From contig OZ024841.1 in the NCBI GenBank assembly GCA_964017145.1, forward strand, positions 620,001 through 684,000: a stretch of 64,000 bases of DNA, in the 5' to 3' direction. Of the stretch, positions 36,401 through 49,100 are shown in pieces; the stretch's first letter is position 1, and every line of letters begins with the position of its first letter. This DNA is from Agrocybe praecox (lineage: Eukaryota > Basidiomycota > Agaricomycetes > Agaricales > Agrocybaceae). The notes beneath the pieces were generated by a model. That model did not search any database. It saw only the letters and a program-made list of their open reading frames with translations, and was not told the origin of the DNA. The position numbers and the translations under genes were made by a program.

Positions 36401-36845
36401 TTACGCGTCTTTCGCGCCATCATCAGGGGCGGCAGCACTTTATATGAAAGGAAATTAGGATCAAGCAAGAAGAGAAATGATCATAAGACCCTTACCTAGC
36501 AGTAGCATCAGAATCTGCATCGACGGTAACGTTCACATCCAAATCAATCTTTGACGAATCGTCAACATCTGCGCTTGCATTGTTCGAAATATCGTTCTTT
36601 GATCCCTTCTTTCCTTTCTTTGGCGACTTCTTTAGCTTCTTCGATTTCTTTGGCTTCTTCTTGTTTGCAGTTTTTCCACGCCGGTATTGTCGGCCAGATC
36701 AACCTCGAGGTCGGCTGCCACTGGGCTGTCTCGCCACTACAGCAGAAAAATCCCTGCGGGGGATTGGTTCCGCATATGATGCGACACTTCCGAAGAAGAC
36801 AAGAGCAAGAGTTACGGTAGTGAGGTAGTTACGTGTGCCAGGCAT
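36401..36845 (-). pseudogene. Lys-rich small secreted protein gene with in-frame stop
   Basis: Exon 1 (36845-36496) begins MPGTRNYLTTVTLALVFFGS with a clear signal peptide, then PIPRRD (dibasic) and a Lys-rich segment (NKKKPKKSKKLKKSPKKGKK). An acidic tail DVDDSSKIDLDVNVTVDADS follows. A phase-2 GT-AG intron (36495-36438) leads to exon 2 (36437-36401), a short Ala/Asp tail AAAPDDGAKDA and stop. One TGA at 36699-36701 interrupts an otherwise continuous frame, so the gene is a recent pseudogene, an unusual allele or a sequence error. The architecture (signal, cationic stretch, acidic tail, phase-2 intron, Ala-rich end) matches the His-rich gene at 37744-38393. Function unknown. Confidence 0.6.
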
Positions 36846-37743
36846 TCTGATACTCGTATGAGGAGGGAGTTGGTAATAACTTCGAGCCTGTAACTCGACT
36901 ATTTATCCGTCAAAAATCCAGCATTATGCTACGACTGGTTTCTTTTGAATTTGCATTCTACCAATCTAACATTAACATTAGAGACCACCGCCGCCTCAGG
37001 CGACTGCTCCCTACACAATAAGCCGAGAACTCTATGCTTTGACGAAGAGCGCTATTAGAAATGCGCAAAAAGGAACAATTGAGTAATCAAGCTAGCTATA
37101 AGCTTCATGACAGCCTACTGAAAAGCGTCGTTCATTAGGGTCGCGTTTAATAAGTAGACCGTCAAAACGTTGTAGTAGTATGGTTTTGCAAAATAGTACA
37201 CTACTTGGCTCCCGGGTCATAGCAATAGAACGGGCGTTAGTACTCTACGTTGGTAAATAACTTGAAGTACCGTGGCAGTGAGCTTGAGGGCGCCAGTGTG
37301 CTGAGAAGATCTTAGGCAGTGCATGTTGAGATTCAAGGTTAAGTAGTGTTTTGTATTTTTATTTTTAGTTTGGATCGCGTCGGCAAATGTCGGCAACGGT
37401 GACGCGAGCGCCTATCAGCACAAATCTCGTGATGGCATCAGCACATTATGGAGTCCAATTCATAAGCGTATGAAGCCAAGTGGACATCGTGTATCCAGAT
37501 TGAAGAAGTCTCCGCAGATAATAATAGGAGAAGGCCATTTTCATTTGTCCGAGATATCTCATCATCCACAATCTTCAATTTATACAACAGTATTTATCGT
37601 TGTGCTTGATCAGTGCACAAGTGTTTTCGCTTCGTTTCCGTTTCTTTGAAGCCGTATTTCTTGCATTTAGTGATAGAGAGAGTTATCTAGGCACTACAAA
37701 GTAGTTCAGTAAAGGTGAATTCCATACCAAGAGCATGTCGTGA

Positions 37744-38393
37744 CTAGTACCCTGCTGCATCGGCGCCCGTGTCAGCGTCAGTCGCACCAGCACCAGCAGT
37801 GTCGGACGCAGTGTCGGAGGCTCCGGGAGCGGCGCTACGGACCAAAAAAATGTTTATTAGCTCTATTTGTAGGAGTATCGATCTACCAAATAAAACTTCA
37901 AGGGTAGTTACCTAGTATCGTCACCGCCAGCACTTGTGTCCGTGGCCGTGGTATCAGGCGCGGTTGTGGTTGTATCAGCACCAGAATTAGAATCAGATGG
38001 CGACGCTGTTGGACCTTTCACGCGAGGTCCAGGCCCGTGAGGCCTATGAGGGTGAGGCCCATGCGGGTGAGGCCTATGCGGGTGAGGTCTACGCCCATGA
38101 GGTCTATGCCCGCCATGACCGCCATGACCGTGCCCGCCGCGGGGTTTTCTTTTATCAGCAAGGAGGTCACTGTTGACATCCCGAGTCTCGAGCGCTTGAT
38201 ACAAATCCCTTGGAAGGACACCTTCGACACCTGCGAATTCCAAGTTCCTCAATGTGAGCGTTTTGGCGCCAGAAAGGTCCACCACATCAGGCCCAGCTGC
38301 GATGGGTTTGGCATAGAGCGATGTGGTTCCAAGGACAAGAATGCCACCAGCGATTGTGGCAGTGAGCTTGATGATTTGGTTAACTGATATCAT
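37744..38393 (-). CDS. His/Pro/Gly-rich small secreted protein, paralogue 1
   Basis: The preferred start is the ATG at 38393, which gives MISVNQIIKLTATIAGGILV and a signal peptide ending near YAKP; upstream in-frame codons lack that logic. A conserved segment with DLSGAKTLTLRNLEFAGVEG is followed by KRKPRGG, then a repeat-like HGGHGGHRPHGRRPHPHRPH region and a Thr/Asp/Ala tail. Exon 1 is 38393-37912 and a 77-bp GT-AG intron (37911-37835) leads to exon 2 (37834-37744), giving a tail of ASDT and GAT repeats ending GADAAGY. His-rich secreted proteins can bind divalent metals; that role is inference. A paralogue lies at 46469-47052. Confidence 0.75.
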
Positions 38394-39099
38394 GATCAAG
38401 TCGTGGTGTGTAGCTTGAACGATTTCATCACTTCCACATGCGCTTATATACATAATTACAGTCATGTAATTTGATAGATTGTTATTGAAAAGCCTCATCG
38501 GCAGCGAGTCCGACTTGCCCTTATTTACACGCTGCTAATGGCGTCCAAGACACTACAAGTTACAAGATTTGCAAAGTTTCAAACGTTAGCATATAACTTA
38601 GTTAGTATGGTTCCCTTTAATCATATCTAAACACCTAAAAAGACTAAGATTCCGATCCAGAAATTTTCACTAGAGTGGATCTTGAAGCTTGAAGACATGC
38701 GATTCAGAATTACCGAGTTAAATTATTCCATTCTATATGCGCAGATCATCAAATGGATCTCTCTTTATGTAGTGCCAGCGTCTACGTCTGAAATTTGATG
38801 CAGTTCTATTTATATCTGTGCGGCTACTAAGTTACTTCTCGGCCCTTTCAGGTTCATCCAATTCCCTGTTATTTAGTTTGGCTTGAGCGTTCGACGAGAC
38901 GGAAAATGTAAAAAATTATATTTGTCGCTACTTTCCATGCGATATGAACAGTGAAACGGGAAAATCACTTGTCATTCTCGTGGCTATGTCTGGGCAACGC
39001 TCGATGACCACGCATGAGTACTTAATTGCGGGGACCAGCCGCGGGGTCGTGGTGTGGTCAGGGTCTTGTCTGACCGTTCAATTGTCCTCTGTCTCCAAC

Positions 39100-39360
39100 T
39101 TAATACCCGACATACTGCCGGGACGTCAATATGCAGCATCTTCCTTGCCAGGGCGCACCTTTGCCGTCAAGCGACTCTGGTTTGGCAAGGGGTCCTTCAA
39201 ATGGTTCTTCCTCTGTACCTTCGGTGATTATACTTCCTTTGCGACCCGAGTCCCATGTGACATATTCACAGATTTCAAATTCAAATTCAAGCAGCATAAC
39301 CACGTCTCCTTTGACATCGATAGTACTTCCGACTTCAATTAAGTGAGTTCTAGGCATCAT
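39100..39360 (-). other. Conserved 86-codon ORF, status uncertain
   Basis: The minus frame begins MMPRTHLIEVGSTIDVKGDV and contains EGTEEEPFEGPLAKPESLDG. The tandem copy (about 47800-48058) keeps the same start and much of the peptide but carries a TAA and about ten replacements. The opposite frame (38944-39342) is also open. No family is recognised. Confidence 0.25.
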
Positions 39361-42065
39361 AGATCACTGCTCCCTGCACGTTAGAGTGCTCATAGAGTTC
39401 ATTCTGTCAAGCTCAACTCTTCCGGCCCTTAAATCCACCTGGGGTGGAGCCTCTTACGAATCTTAGCGCGCCCCAAGCTGCCACAATGACGCTTCAGCAA
39501 ACGTAGTGGCGTTCCTATCAACGAGTCTAAAAAAACGAGTCTATTCTTCGCAAACTCATCGGGCTCGTTTCCACGACATCTACGTAAAATTCAACGAAAA
39601 GCATTTCGACCGATGTAAGCACTCAGTCAGATGGGCGAATTACAACTGTAAGTCATTCTTGACTCCCCGAGTTCGCCAATTGTAAATTCATTTCATTTGG
39701 TAGTTCAGCACTGGCACACATCTCCCTACCAATTTCGCTGAATCCAGGCCCTGAACAATCGACTCCCGTCCCGTCTCATCCATGCCTATGAATATAAGGC
39801 ACCCACATCCGTTCTCCATCCACCCGCCCGAGTTTGCTCGTTGGTTCAACTCCCTTTCCACAGGGTCCGACCGTCTATCCACCCATGCATTCCATTCCGT
39901 ACGAGTAAGCAGTCCTATGGAATCGGTTCTCCCTGTTCCATCCAGCAGGGAGTCTTCTACATCGTTGGGATCGATCCTATTCATATTCAAATCGAAATGA
40001 ATCGGCAACCTTTCAGCCCCGCTCGCCCATAACATTCATTCATCTGCGTTCTAAATTTCATGCGAGAGAGAAAGGGAACGACCATGACAAACGTCATCGT
40101 AAACTACACCACATGGAGCCACCCAGAGTCGAAATCGGTCTCGTCATACATCAAGTACGTAGTACCTTTCCAAAGAAAAACACACACATGAATGGCAGAG
40201 AATGAGAGAGGCATGTGAGCCAGAACCAGAGGACGAGCACGAGGCGGAGGGAGGGAAATAAAGCGAAAGGAAGGGAAAGATGAAAGTGACGGGAAGGACA
40301 AAAGCGAGAGAGAAGCACGGCAAGTTATCCCAAGAGTCAGTCACATGTGCGCGTTGAGAACGTGTCGCGTCGTCCAACGCCTACAAGGCCTTGTTGTGAC
40401 TCTAAATGGACCAAGGAACGTAACCTCTAGAAGGTAGAGGAGATGGGAAGATGGGTTGAGAGCAAATGCGGGTATACGCAGGCAGATGTGATGTAACCTC
40501 GAATGGAGTTTATTCACAGACAAGGGCCCGAACCTGATCATCCAAAAGAATGCCGGTAGATATAACTAGAAGGAAAAGAAACAGAATCATGGTTCACACT
40601 CGAATGATACGAGAGAGAGAAACAAAAGGAAAGGGCTCGAGAAAACGCCTAGAATGCTTGTTGGAAGAAAATCCAACGACGCAAGCAATTAGAGTCGAAT
40701 CATCCAGAAGAAGAGAAGAAAAGGGCTGTGCGGAAGAACCGGGTAACAGACTCGACAGGATTCAAACATTCACACTTCAATTCGACCTATACATGCCACA
40801 AAGGTTTAGAAAAGAAACTAATCAGGCAAGCAAAGATATAAAGGAAAACAACGTTGAACAAGTCCCCGCGTGGATGGGGGAAAGCTAACGAGTGAAAAAA
40901 AAAACAATCCGACGAGGACGTATCAGGTGAAGGTGAAAGTGGAGTCACGATTAACAACGAATGGTGTAGCATTGATCGTGCGAGTAAATCCAAACGCCAA
41001 CCTGTGCGCACATTGAATCTAATTCATCCCAACATATCTGCATCCGAGTTTTAAACACACCCCACTATACACACCAACCACGGACTGCTATTTTAGCTTC
41101 CCTGCTCCACACACAGCTCGCTCCCTCAAAATCAACACCTCCGCGTCACTTCATTCTTAGGATTCTTATTCCATGGTCCCTATTCCCTGTTCTGCCCATC
41201 CGACCATCTGACCATCCATCCATCCAAACTCTCCCGCTCACTCGTTCAACCACCTCCCTCACAGTCTACTCGATATCCAATGATCCGAGCCGATGCAAAT
41301 GGAATATCTTACGCGCTGAGGAATGTGGGAGGACGGAGTACGTAAGATCATAACGACACACGGCCGGACACCCATCACACGCATCCGCAACCCATCGAAG
41401 TTCGACATAGTTCTCTGAGGAGCCAGCCTGAGTGACCAGAAACCGAATGTGTGCTTTCGTACCGGGTCAAGCTCAAGTTCAGATAGATGTGATGCCTGCT
41501 GGAAGGAGTACCTGGGTGTTTGTATGCGCGTCGGGCAGCCTCGCAAGATGGCAGTAACGGTCAAGGTAATGTTATTATATGCGTCCGTCGCGCTGGGATG
41601 CTATCTAATCTAATCTGACCTGGCTAGATTGCACTGCCACACTGTGTAACTCAGTGACTGATACCGTCGTTGCCGACATCGACGACTTTGATTCATTTCG
41701 TCATGCATTCACGTCCCACTTTCGACCTTCGAGTTTCAACCATGTCCCGCAGCACAGGAAGTAGGCAATCTTCGTTTGCTGTCATAGTCGCATTTCGTTC
41801 GTACTGGACGTCAATGCGCACCGCATCATTCGTCCCAAATTGACGTCGGGAGTGACATTCGTTAGAGGGGGGGGGGGGGGGGGGGGCGTAAGGGGAGAGA
41901 ATGCGCGGATGACGTTGAGATGTAGCTGGGAAGAGGTCGTCAGCAACTGCTCGAATTTGAATGGTAGGACATACTTACCAAGGTTTGTGGTGGACTAATT
42001 TCGCCATTTCATGCAGTACTAACCCTTTCTTGTCTTGATCAGCTTAGTGAAAAGCAATTAACTAT

Positions 42066-42912
42066 GTGAGCTCTCGGCTCGCTTGCGTACGAATCGCGGA
42101 ACCGGAAGCCACAGCAAACTCTGGGGCTGCGATCAACGATGAATCGATGACCTGTGGCCTTTCGCACCTTCTAGAAGGAAAGGAGTTAGCTGCTGCTGCA
42201 GTTTGGGATCTGGAGTGTAAGCGGCGAGCATTGCTTCACACCGTTGCCCGGACCGACGACAACACTTCAATTTGCCTCACTTCGCTGTGGACATGCCCCT
42301 TCCTGCTTCATCAACGTCTTCCTCTCTGCTACAGGCCCCTTTCAAGGCACCCTTCGGTATGGATGTTGGGCCCTAGATTCCGCATCATTATTGTGCAGCG
42401 TACCATCATCGGTCATCATCTGTTACTCTCTCAAATGAATGGTTCGCGTTTATCGGTGTCCAGGAAAACCAGACGAACCGCGGTCACACAGCCGGAACCA
42501 CATTACCTTTGATATTCCCCTTTGCATCGTCAAACACTCCCAACCATCAGCATGGGCAGCATCAACTCGATCAGGCGCCGTATGGGGCAAACTATGTATT
42601 CAAGTACTTTACAATTCCTTTCATCACGCAGTACACAACTTCCGTATCGTGAGCGGCGACCAAGGAGAACCAAGGGAAATTTCAGTCATCCCTATTCAGA
42701 GCAACGACCTCCACGACCTTACCACCCCAACGCACCGAACCTCTATCCACCCCAGAGCCTCATTTTCCCATCATGTCGTCCACCGCAATCTTCTGCAGTC
42801 CCGTTAACAACAACGACGGCTCGACATCACTCCTCAAAGCTCATAGGGCCGCCAGCGCGCTTTGTCCGCACGGCCCATTCTAAGGCGATGATGGACAATG
42901 GATGAGACGTTC
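42066..42912 (+). pseudogene. Degenerate Gln/His-rich gene, copy 2
   Basis: Matches copy 1 (8137-9330): PASSTSSSLLQAPFKAPFGM near 42300 and NHQHGQHQLDQAPYGANYVF near 42545 are shared. In-frame stops follow GMDVGP and near 42650. The 3' part ends with SALCPHGPF and a stop near 42883. The copy is broken. A run of 20 G at 41867-41886 lies in its upstream flank. Confidence 0.4.
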
Positions 42913-42955
42913 CGTGGATATAGATTCCAGAAATCTAATGTGATATTTTATTTAT

Positions 42956-43084
42956 TTACGAGTCCTGGTTCCGTTGGTGGGGTGGTGGTGGTGGAGCATC
43001 GTCGGCTGGTCTGGGGTCTGCGCCTGCACTGGACGAACACTGCGGGTTATCGTTGTTAGGATCATCGTCTGACTCGACGGCCAT
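42956..43084 (-). other. Possible small Asp/Pro-rich ORF (42 codons)
   Basis: The minus frame MAVESDDDPNNDNPQCSSSA continues to a Pro-rich end and a stop at 42956; the frame is open further upstream to about 43135 (GVAGSTRSKSAP). The second block copy (about 51790-51610) retains GVAGSTRSKSTP and SSSASADANLADDAPP but loses the stop frame. Peptide-level similarity suggests the 3' exon of a former secreted or low-complexity protein. Confidence 0.25.
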
Positions 43085-43149
43085 GGGTGCGGATTTGGAT
43101 CTGGTCGATCCTGCGACACCGTTGAGCGCGATCACTTAGCACAACAGCA

Positions 43150-46100
43150 TCCACTGTAGACTACCAAAGGAAATATATTGCCAAACTACAGGAAGACAAA
43201 TGATGCCATGACCGACATAAATTAGAGACTGGAAAAGCCAGGAAAAAAGAACAGAAAAAATCAGAATAGAACAAGAACAAGAGATTGGATTTGGAATGAG
43301 GGCATGAAAAATAAATAATAAGGTCTCACGGTCCGAAATGCAAACAATACCAAAAGAAAGAAAGGAAAGAATAATAAAAGGAATTCGGAATCAAAGAAGA
43401 AATTGTCAAGAAAGGAAAGAAGGACGAGCGTTATGGCCCAATGCCAAAACGGAACGGACACAATTACGGGAAGAAGTACAAGGGCGAAAGACGACGAGGA
43501 AGACAAGACGGGAATGGAGAGAAGGACCTTGTCCTTTCATGCGTAAACTCCAAGGTCCCCGAAAGAAATCCGCCGTAAAGAGCGATACAGAGGGCGCGCG
43601 AGGCTACGTAGGCATAATGTTAGCTGTTGCGCAAGGAAAATACACAGATAACGGATGGTGGCAGAGAACTGCGATGGGCTGATCATCACTGCGGTGAGTT
43701 TGGGAGGCGCAAAGACGCAGAGAGCAGGAGAGAGAACCAAGGAGAACTTGAAATTGGTCAGAAAAGGGAAGTGCGGTCCAAATTCAAATCTGAACGGTAC
43801 GAAAACAAAAAGAGAGAAGATAGAAGACGGCGGCAAAAGAAATGAATAACAGAACGAATGAAGGTCGGACGGCAGGAAAGAGAGAAGAACGGCCCAATTG
43901 TGTACATCGCGCGTCATCGGATAGCACGAAATGAGACAAACTCAATGGACTCGTGGTGATATGGATGGACAAGAATGATGTGTATTATTACAGATACACA
44001 CCCTCGGAAAGAAATCCATGGACTGGAGGACGCGGGTGCAAGGCCCTCGAATACGCGAATAACGGCAGTAACAGCACTAGTTCCGAGAGTGCATGTGCAC
44101 TACAACTTGTTACGAAGGGCTGAAAGAGAACGAAGGGCGCATTTCAAGGGTATCGCATTAGGACATCGCACATCGAAAAACACGGACCGCACACGCATAG
44201 GATGCAGCATCCAAAGGCCAGACTGGAAGGGATTGAATGACGATGGACGTTGACTGAGTTCCAACGTGGAAGAGACGGCTGCATCATAGGAAGAAAGACG
44301 ATATGCAATAACTCGATCAGTTAGCAGGGAAGGAAGGGCTCTGAGTCCACGGCCATCGCCCTCGCAACCCATCGCAACCACCAGGCTCGATCCATCTGCC
44401 ATGTCGCCGTGTCGCCCTTTCACTGTTCCCATTCAACATCAAGCTGCCGCCGTTCTCTTTCCACTCCGAGAATTCCGCTCGAATCCCCCCACCAACCTCG
44501 CTCGCTCAACGTTCAACCATAATGCCCGTCCATCCATTTGCACCGTGTACCAACTTCCGTTCTCCGGATTCATGCTTCGCCTCTGACGTGATGCATGCAC
44601 ACGCCTTGGGGGCAGGCGGACAACCATTTATCCAACGCAACTCTCCCATTCTCGAGAGCTCTGCTCCCCATTCCCTGCTCCGATCATGGTCCACCTATCC
44701 AAACAACCTCGCTCGCTCGAACTCCAAGCTCCGCAGAGCAGCTAAATTGAGGTACGTCCGGCGTGATTTCGGAAGTTTTCGTAAATGAGGGCAGAAGTCA
44801 GTGAACGTACGCTGCAGAGGCAGAGGGAAAGGAAGGTATCTGCAAGCAAAGGCAAAAAGCGAACTAGAACCGACTCAACAGCAGACGGGGCATGCTTCAG
44901 AGGCAGAGGCAGATGAACGGAAGGCAAGGCAAGAAGAGGAAAGAAACCAAGCAAGCGAACGAAAGACAGAAAGAAACGCGAATTCATGTGACCGTGACAC
45001 TCATCATATGAATCACCAGCGTCAATCATGTCACGGTTGCGCATCAAACTTCACTTCAATTTCTAATAAGTAATACTGTAAGTCCCGTGTAGATAATCGT
45101 GTTCTTACTCTAACCCTCAAAAACAGGACATGAACCACTCTCCCGAGGTCTAGTGTCCAATCTGCGTCTGCGTCATTGGTGCCAGTAGTCGCCTCGGTTT
45201 TTTGTTCTGTTTGGTGTCTTGACGACCTGGTTTCAGAGACCAAAGCTCTAGAAAGTTTACATCATTATTCTACACCATCATATCTCGGGCATTAAGTCAA
45301 TGTCGGGACAACTCACACTGGAACCTTCAAACGACATCATGGAGGGGACGACAAATAAAAATACCGAGCGGTGGCACTCCCATCCCACTCGAGGTAGTTT
45401 TGTTTGATACGTACATATATATACATGCATATTGACAGCCTAAGACAAAACAACAAAAAACCCACCCCAACGAGCCAACACCTTTCTTAACACGTCAACC
45501 TTCCATATCCAACAGTCGTCGGCGTTCGATCTCATCCCATCTTTTCAGACGCGGCGAGCCCTGCCAACTTGCATCACCAGCTTCCAACCAAGACACCCAT
45601 ATTCCATCGTGCTTCAGCGAGTATATTGACACGGGAACACCAATCTCTAAACCCTCACTTGTCTTGTTTCTGGTTCTCTTCGCTCCCCCGCTGCCTCTTT
45701 CATATCAATACAGAATTATATTTCATGTTGCAGAGATTATGCTCTCCGATAAGCCGAGAATTCTATGCTCTGACGAGGAGCGCTATTGGAAATGCATAAA
45801 ATGGAACAATTGAGTACTCAAACTACCTATAAGTTTCATGACAGCCTAGTCGTTTATTAGGGTCGCGTTTAATGAGTAGACCGTCAAAACGTTGTAGTAG
45901 TATGGTTTTACAGAATAGCACATTACTTGGCTCTCGATTCATAGAGATAGAACAGGCATTAGTAATTTAGTAATAATCTGAAATAGCGACCGTGGCGGCA
46001 GTGCAATTGAGGGCACCAGTACGCTGAGAAGATCTTAAGCGGTGCATGTTGGGATTCAAGGTTAAGTATAGTGTTTTCTATTTTTATTTTTAGTTTGGAT

Positions 46101-49100
46101 CACGTCGGCAAATATCGGCAACGGTGGAGCGGGCGCCTATGAGCACAAGTCTCGTGATGGCATCAGCACATTATGGAGTCCAATTCATAAGCATATGAAG
46201 CTAAGTGGACATCGTGTATCCAGATTGAAGAAGTCTCCGCAGATAATAATAGGAGAAGGCCATTTTCATTTGTCCGAGATATCTCATCATACATAATCTT
46301 CAACTTATACAACAGTATTTATCGTTGTGCTTGATCAGTGCACAAGTGTTTTCGCTTCGTTTTCGTTTCTGTGAAGCCGGATTTCTTGCATTTAGTGATA
46401 GAGAGAGTTATCTAGGCACTATAAAGTAGTTCAGTAAAGGTGGATTCCATACCAAGAGCATGTCATGACTAGTACCCGGCTGCATCGGCGCCCGTGTCGG
46501 CGTCAGTCGCACCAGCACTACAGATCAAAAAGGTGGTTATTAGCTCTCTGTGTAGGAGTATCGATCTACCAAATAAAACTTCAAGGGTAGTTACCTAGTA
46601 TCGTCGCCGCCAGCACTTGTGTCCGTGGCCGTGGTATCAGGTGCGGTTGTGGTTGTATCAGCACCAGAATCAGAACCAGATTGCGACGCTATCGCTGGTC
46701 CTGGCCCGTGAGGCCTATGAGGCCCATGCGGGTGAGGCCTGTGGGGGTGAGGTCTATGCCCGCCGTGCCCACCGTGCCCACCGTGACCGTGCCCGCCGCG
46801 GGGTTTTCTTTTGTCGGCAAGGAGGTCACTGTTGACATCCCGATTTTCGAGCGCTTCATACAAATCCCTTGGAAGGACGCCTTCGACACCTGCGAATGCC
46901 AAGTTCCTTAATGTGATTGTTTTGGCGCCAGAAAGGTCCACCACATCGGGCCCAGCTGCGATAGGTTTGGCATAGAGCGATGTGGTCCCAAGGACAAGAA
47001 AGCCACCAGCGATTGTGGCAGTGAGCTTGATGATTTGGTTTACTGATATCATGATCAAGTCGTGGTGTGTAGCTTGAACGATTTCATCACTACCAAATGC
47101 GCTTATATACATAATTACAGCGATGTAATTTGATAGATTGTTATTGTAAAGCCTCATCGGCAGCGACTCGCCCTTATTTACATGCTGCTAATGACTTCCG
47201 AGACACTACAAGTTACAAGATTTGCAAAGTTTTAAACATTAGTATATAAGTTAGTATGATTCCCTCTAATCGTATCTAAACACCTAAAAAAAACTAAGAT
47301 TCCAAGCCAGAAATTTTCACTAGAGTGGATCTTGAAGCTTGAAGCCAGGCAATTTAGAATTACTGAGTTACGTTGTTCTATTCTATATGCGCGGCTCATC
47401 GACCGATTTTCTCTTTTGATATTATATTAGTAGAAAGTCCACCTAGTGAGAATCAGCTGCCGCGGCAATATATAAGTGGTTTAGATCTCTCTTCACCGTA
47501 AAGAGAGATCTTAAACTTTACGTAGTGCCAGCGTCTACGTCTGAAATTTGATGGAGTTCTATTTATATCTGTGCGGCTACTAAGTTACTTCTCGCCCCTT
47601 TCAGGCTCATCCAATTACCTGCTATTTAGTTTAGCGTTCGATGAGACGGCGGTAAAATCACTTGTCGTGGCTCTGTCTGGGCAACGCTCGATGACCACGC
47701 GTGAGTACTTGAGTGCGGGGACCAGCCACGGGGTCGTGGTGTGGTCACGGTCTTGTCCGGCCGTTCATTTGTCCTTTGTCTCCAACTTAATACCCGACAT
47801 ACTGCGAGGACGTCAATATGCAGCATCTTCCTTGCCAGGGCGCACCTTTGCCGTCAAGCGATTCTGGTTTGGTAAATGGTTCTTCAAATAGTTCTTCCTC
47901 TGTAACTTCGGTGATTATACTTCTTTTGCAACCCGATTCCCATCTGATATATTCACAGATTTCAGATTAAAGCAGCAGTATCACCAATTCAAGCAGCATA
48001 CCCACGTCTTCTTTGACATCGATAGTACTTCCAAATTCAATTAAGTGAGTTCTAGGCATCATAGATCACTTCTGACTGCACGTTAGAGTGCTCATAGAGT
48101 TCATTCTTTCAAGCCCAACTGTTCCGGCCCTTACATCCACTCAGACCCCACCTCATTCAAGTACACCAGATCTAACATCACTGGTGTGGAACCTCTTACG
48201 AATCTTAGCGCGCGCCAAACTGCTCACAATGACGCTTCAGAAAACATAGTGGCGTTCACATCGACGAGTCTATTCTCGGCAAACTCATCGGGCTTGTTTC
48301 CAACATCTACGTCAAATTCAAAGGAAAACATTTCGACCGTTGTAAGCACTCAGCAAGATGGCCGAATTACAAGTGTAAGTCTTTCTTGACCCCCCGAGTT
48401 CGCCAATTGTAAATTTATTTCATTTGATAGTTCACCACGCATTTCCCTACAAACCTCGCTGAATCCAAGCCCCAAACAATCGACTTCCGTCCCGTCCCAT
48501 CCATGCCTATGCATATGAGACACCCAATGCATTCTATTCCGTACGAGTAAGCAATCCTATGGAATCGGTTGCCCCTGTTCCATCCACCAGGGAGTTCTCT
48601 ACGTCGTCAGGATCGATCCTCAGAGTCATATTCGAATCGAATCGAATCCCTAGCGCGATTCCCTGCTCCATACGTTCAACTGTTCAGGGTCGTTCGCCCA
48701 TAACATCCATCCATCCGAGTTCCAAATGCTATGCGAGAGAGAAAGAAAACGATCACGACAAACGTCGTCGTAATGATAGTACATGGAGCCACTGAGAGTC
48801 TCAAGGTTTCGTCATACAAGAATTAAGTAATACTTTTCCAAAGAAAGACATAAAGGTGAATGGCAGAGAATGAGAGAGGGGCATGCGAGCCAGAACTATA
48901 GGACGAGACGGAAGGAGAAAAACAAAGCGTAAGAAAGAGAAGAATTGAAGCAGCGGGAAGGGCACAGAAGGGAACGAGAGAGAAGCACGACCATCGCGTC
49001 GCGTGGTCCGACGCCTACAAAGCCTTGTTCTAAATGGACCAACAAACGTAACCTCAAAAAGGAGAAGGACGAGACAGTAGATGGGTACATGGATTGAGAA

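Larger units (their letters stand above)
32880..43150. repeat. Tandem block, copy I
   Basis: This is the first of two collinear, diverged copies of a 9-10 kb block. Anchor pairs read by eye are: 33735 with 43648, 34785 with 44900, 35040 with 45127, 35610 with 45470, 37015 with 45740, 37912 with 46595, 39120 with 47805, 41640 with 50230 and 42970 with 51650. The offset falls from about 10 kb to 8.7 kb because copy I has extra DNA at about 35.8-37.0 kb, including the Lys-rich gene. Much of the block is purine- or CT-rich and non-coding. Confidence 0.7.

Noticed and set aside
38037..38387. Plus-strand frame with repeated MRVRP-type units
   Set aside because: It is antisense to the His/Pro/Gly-rich secreted gene, whose signal peptide, splice sites and paralogue support the minus strand.
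37744..38393. Reading the His-rich protein from an upstream start near 38498
   Set aside because: The ATG at 38393 puts a normal signal peptide at the N-terminus, and both paralogues agree; the upstream residues would bury it.
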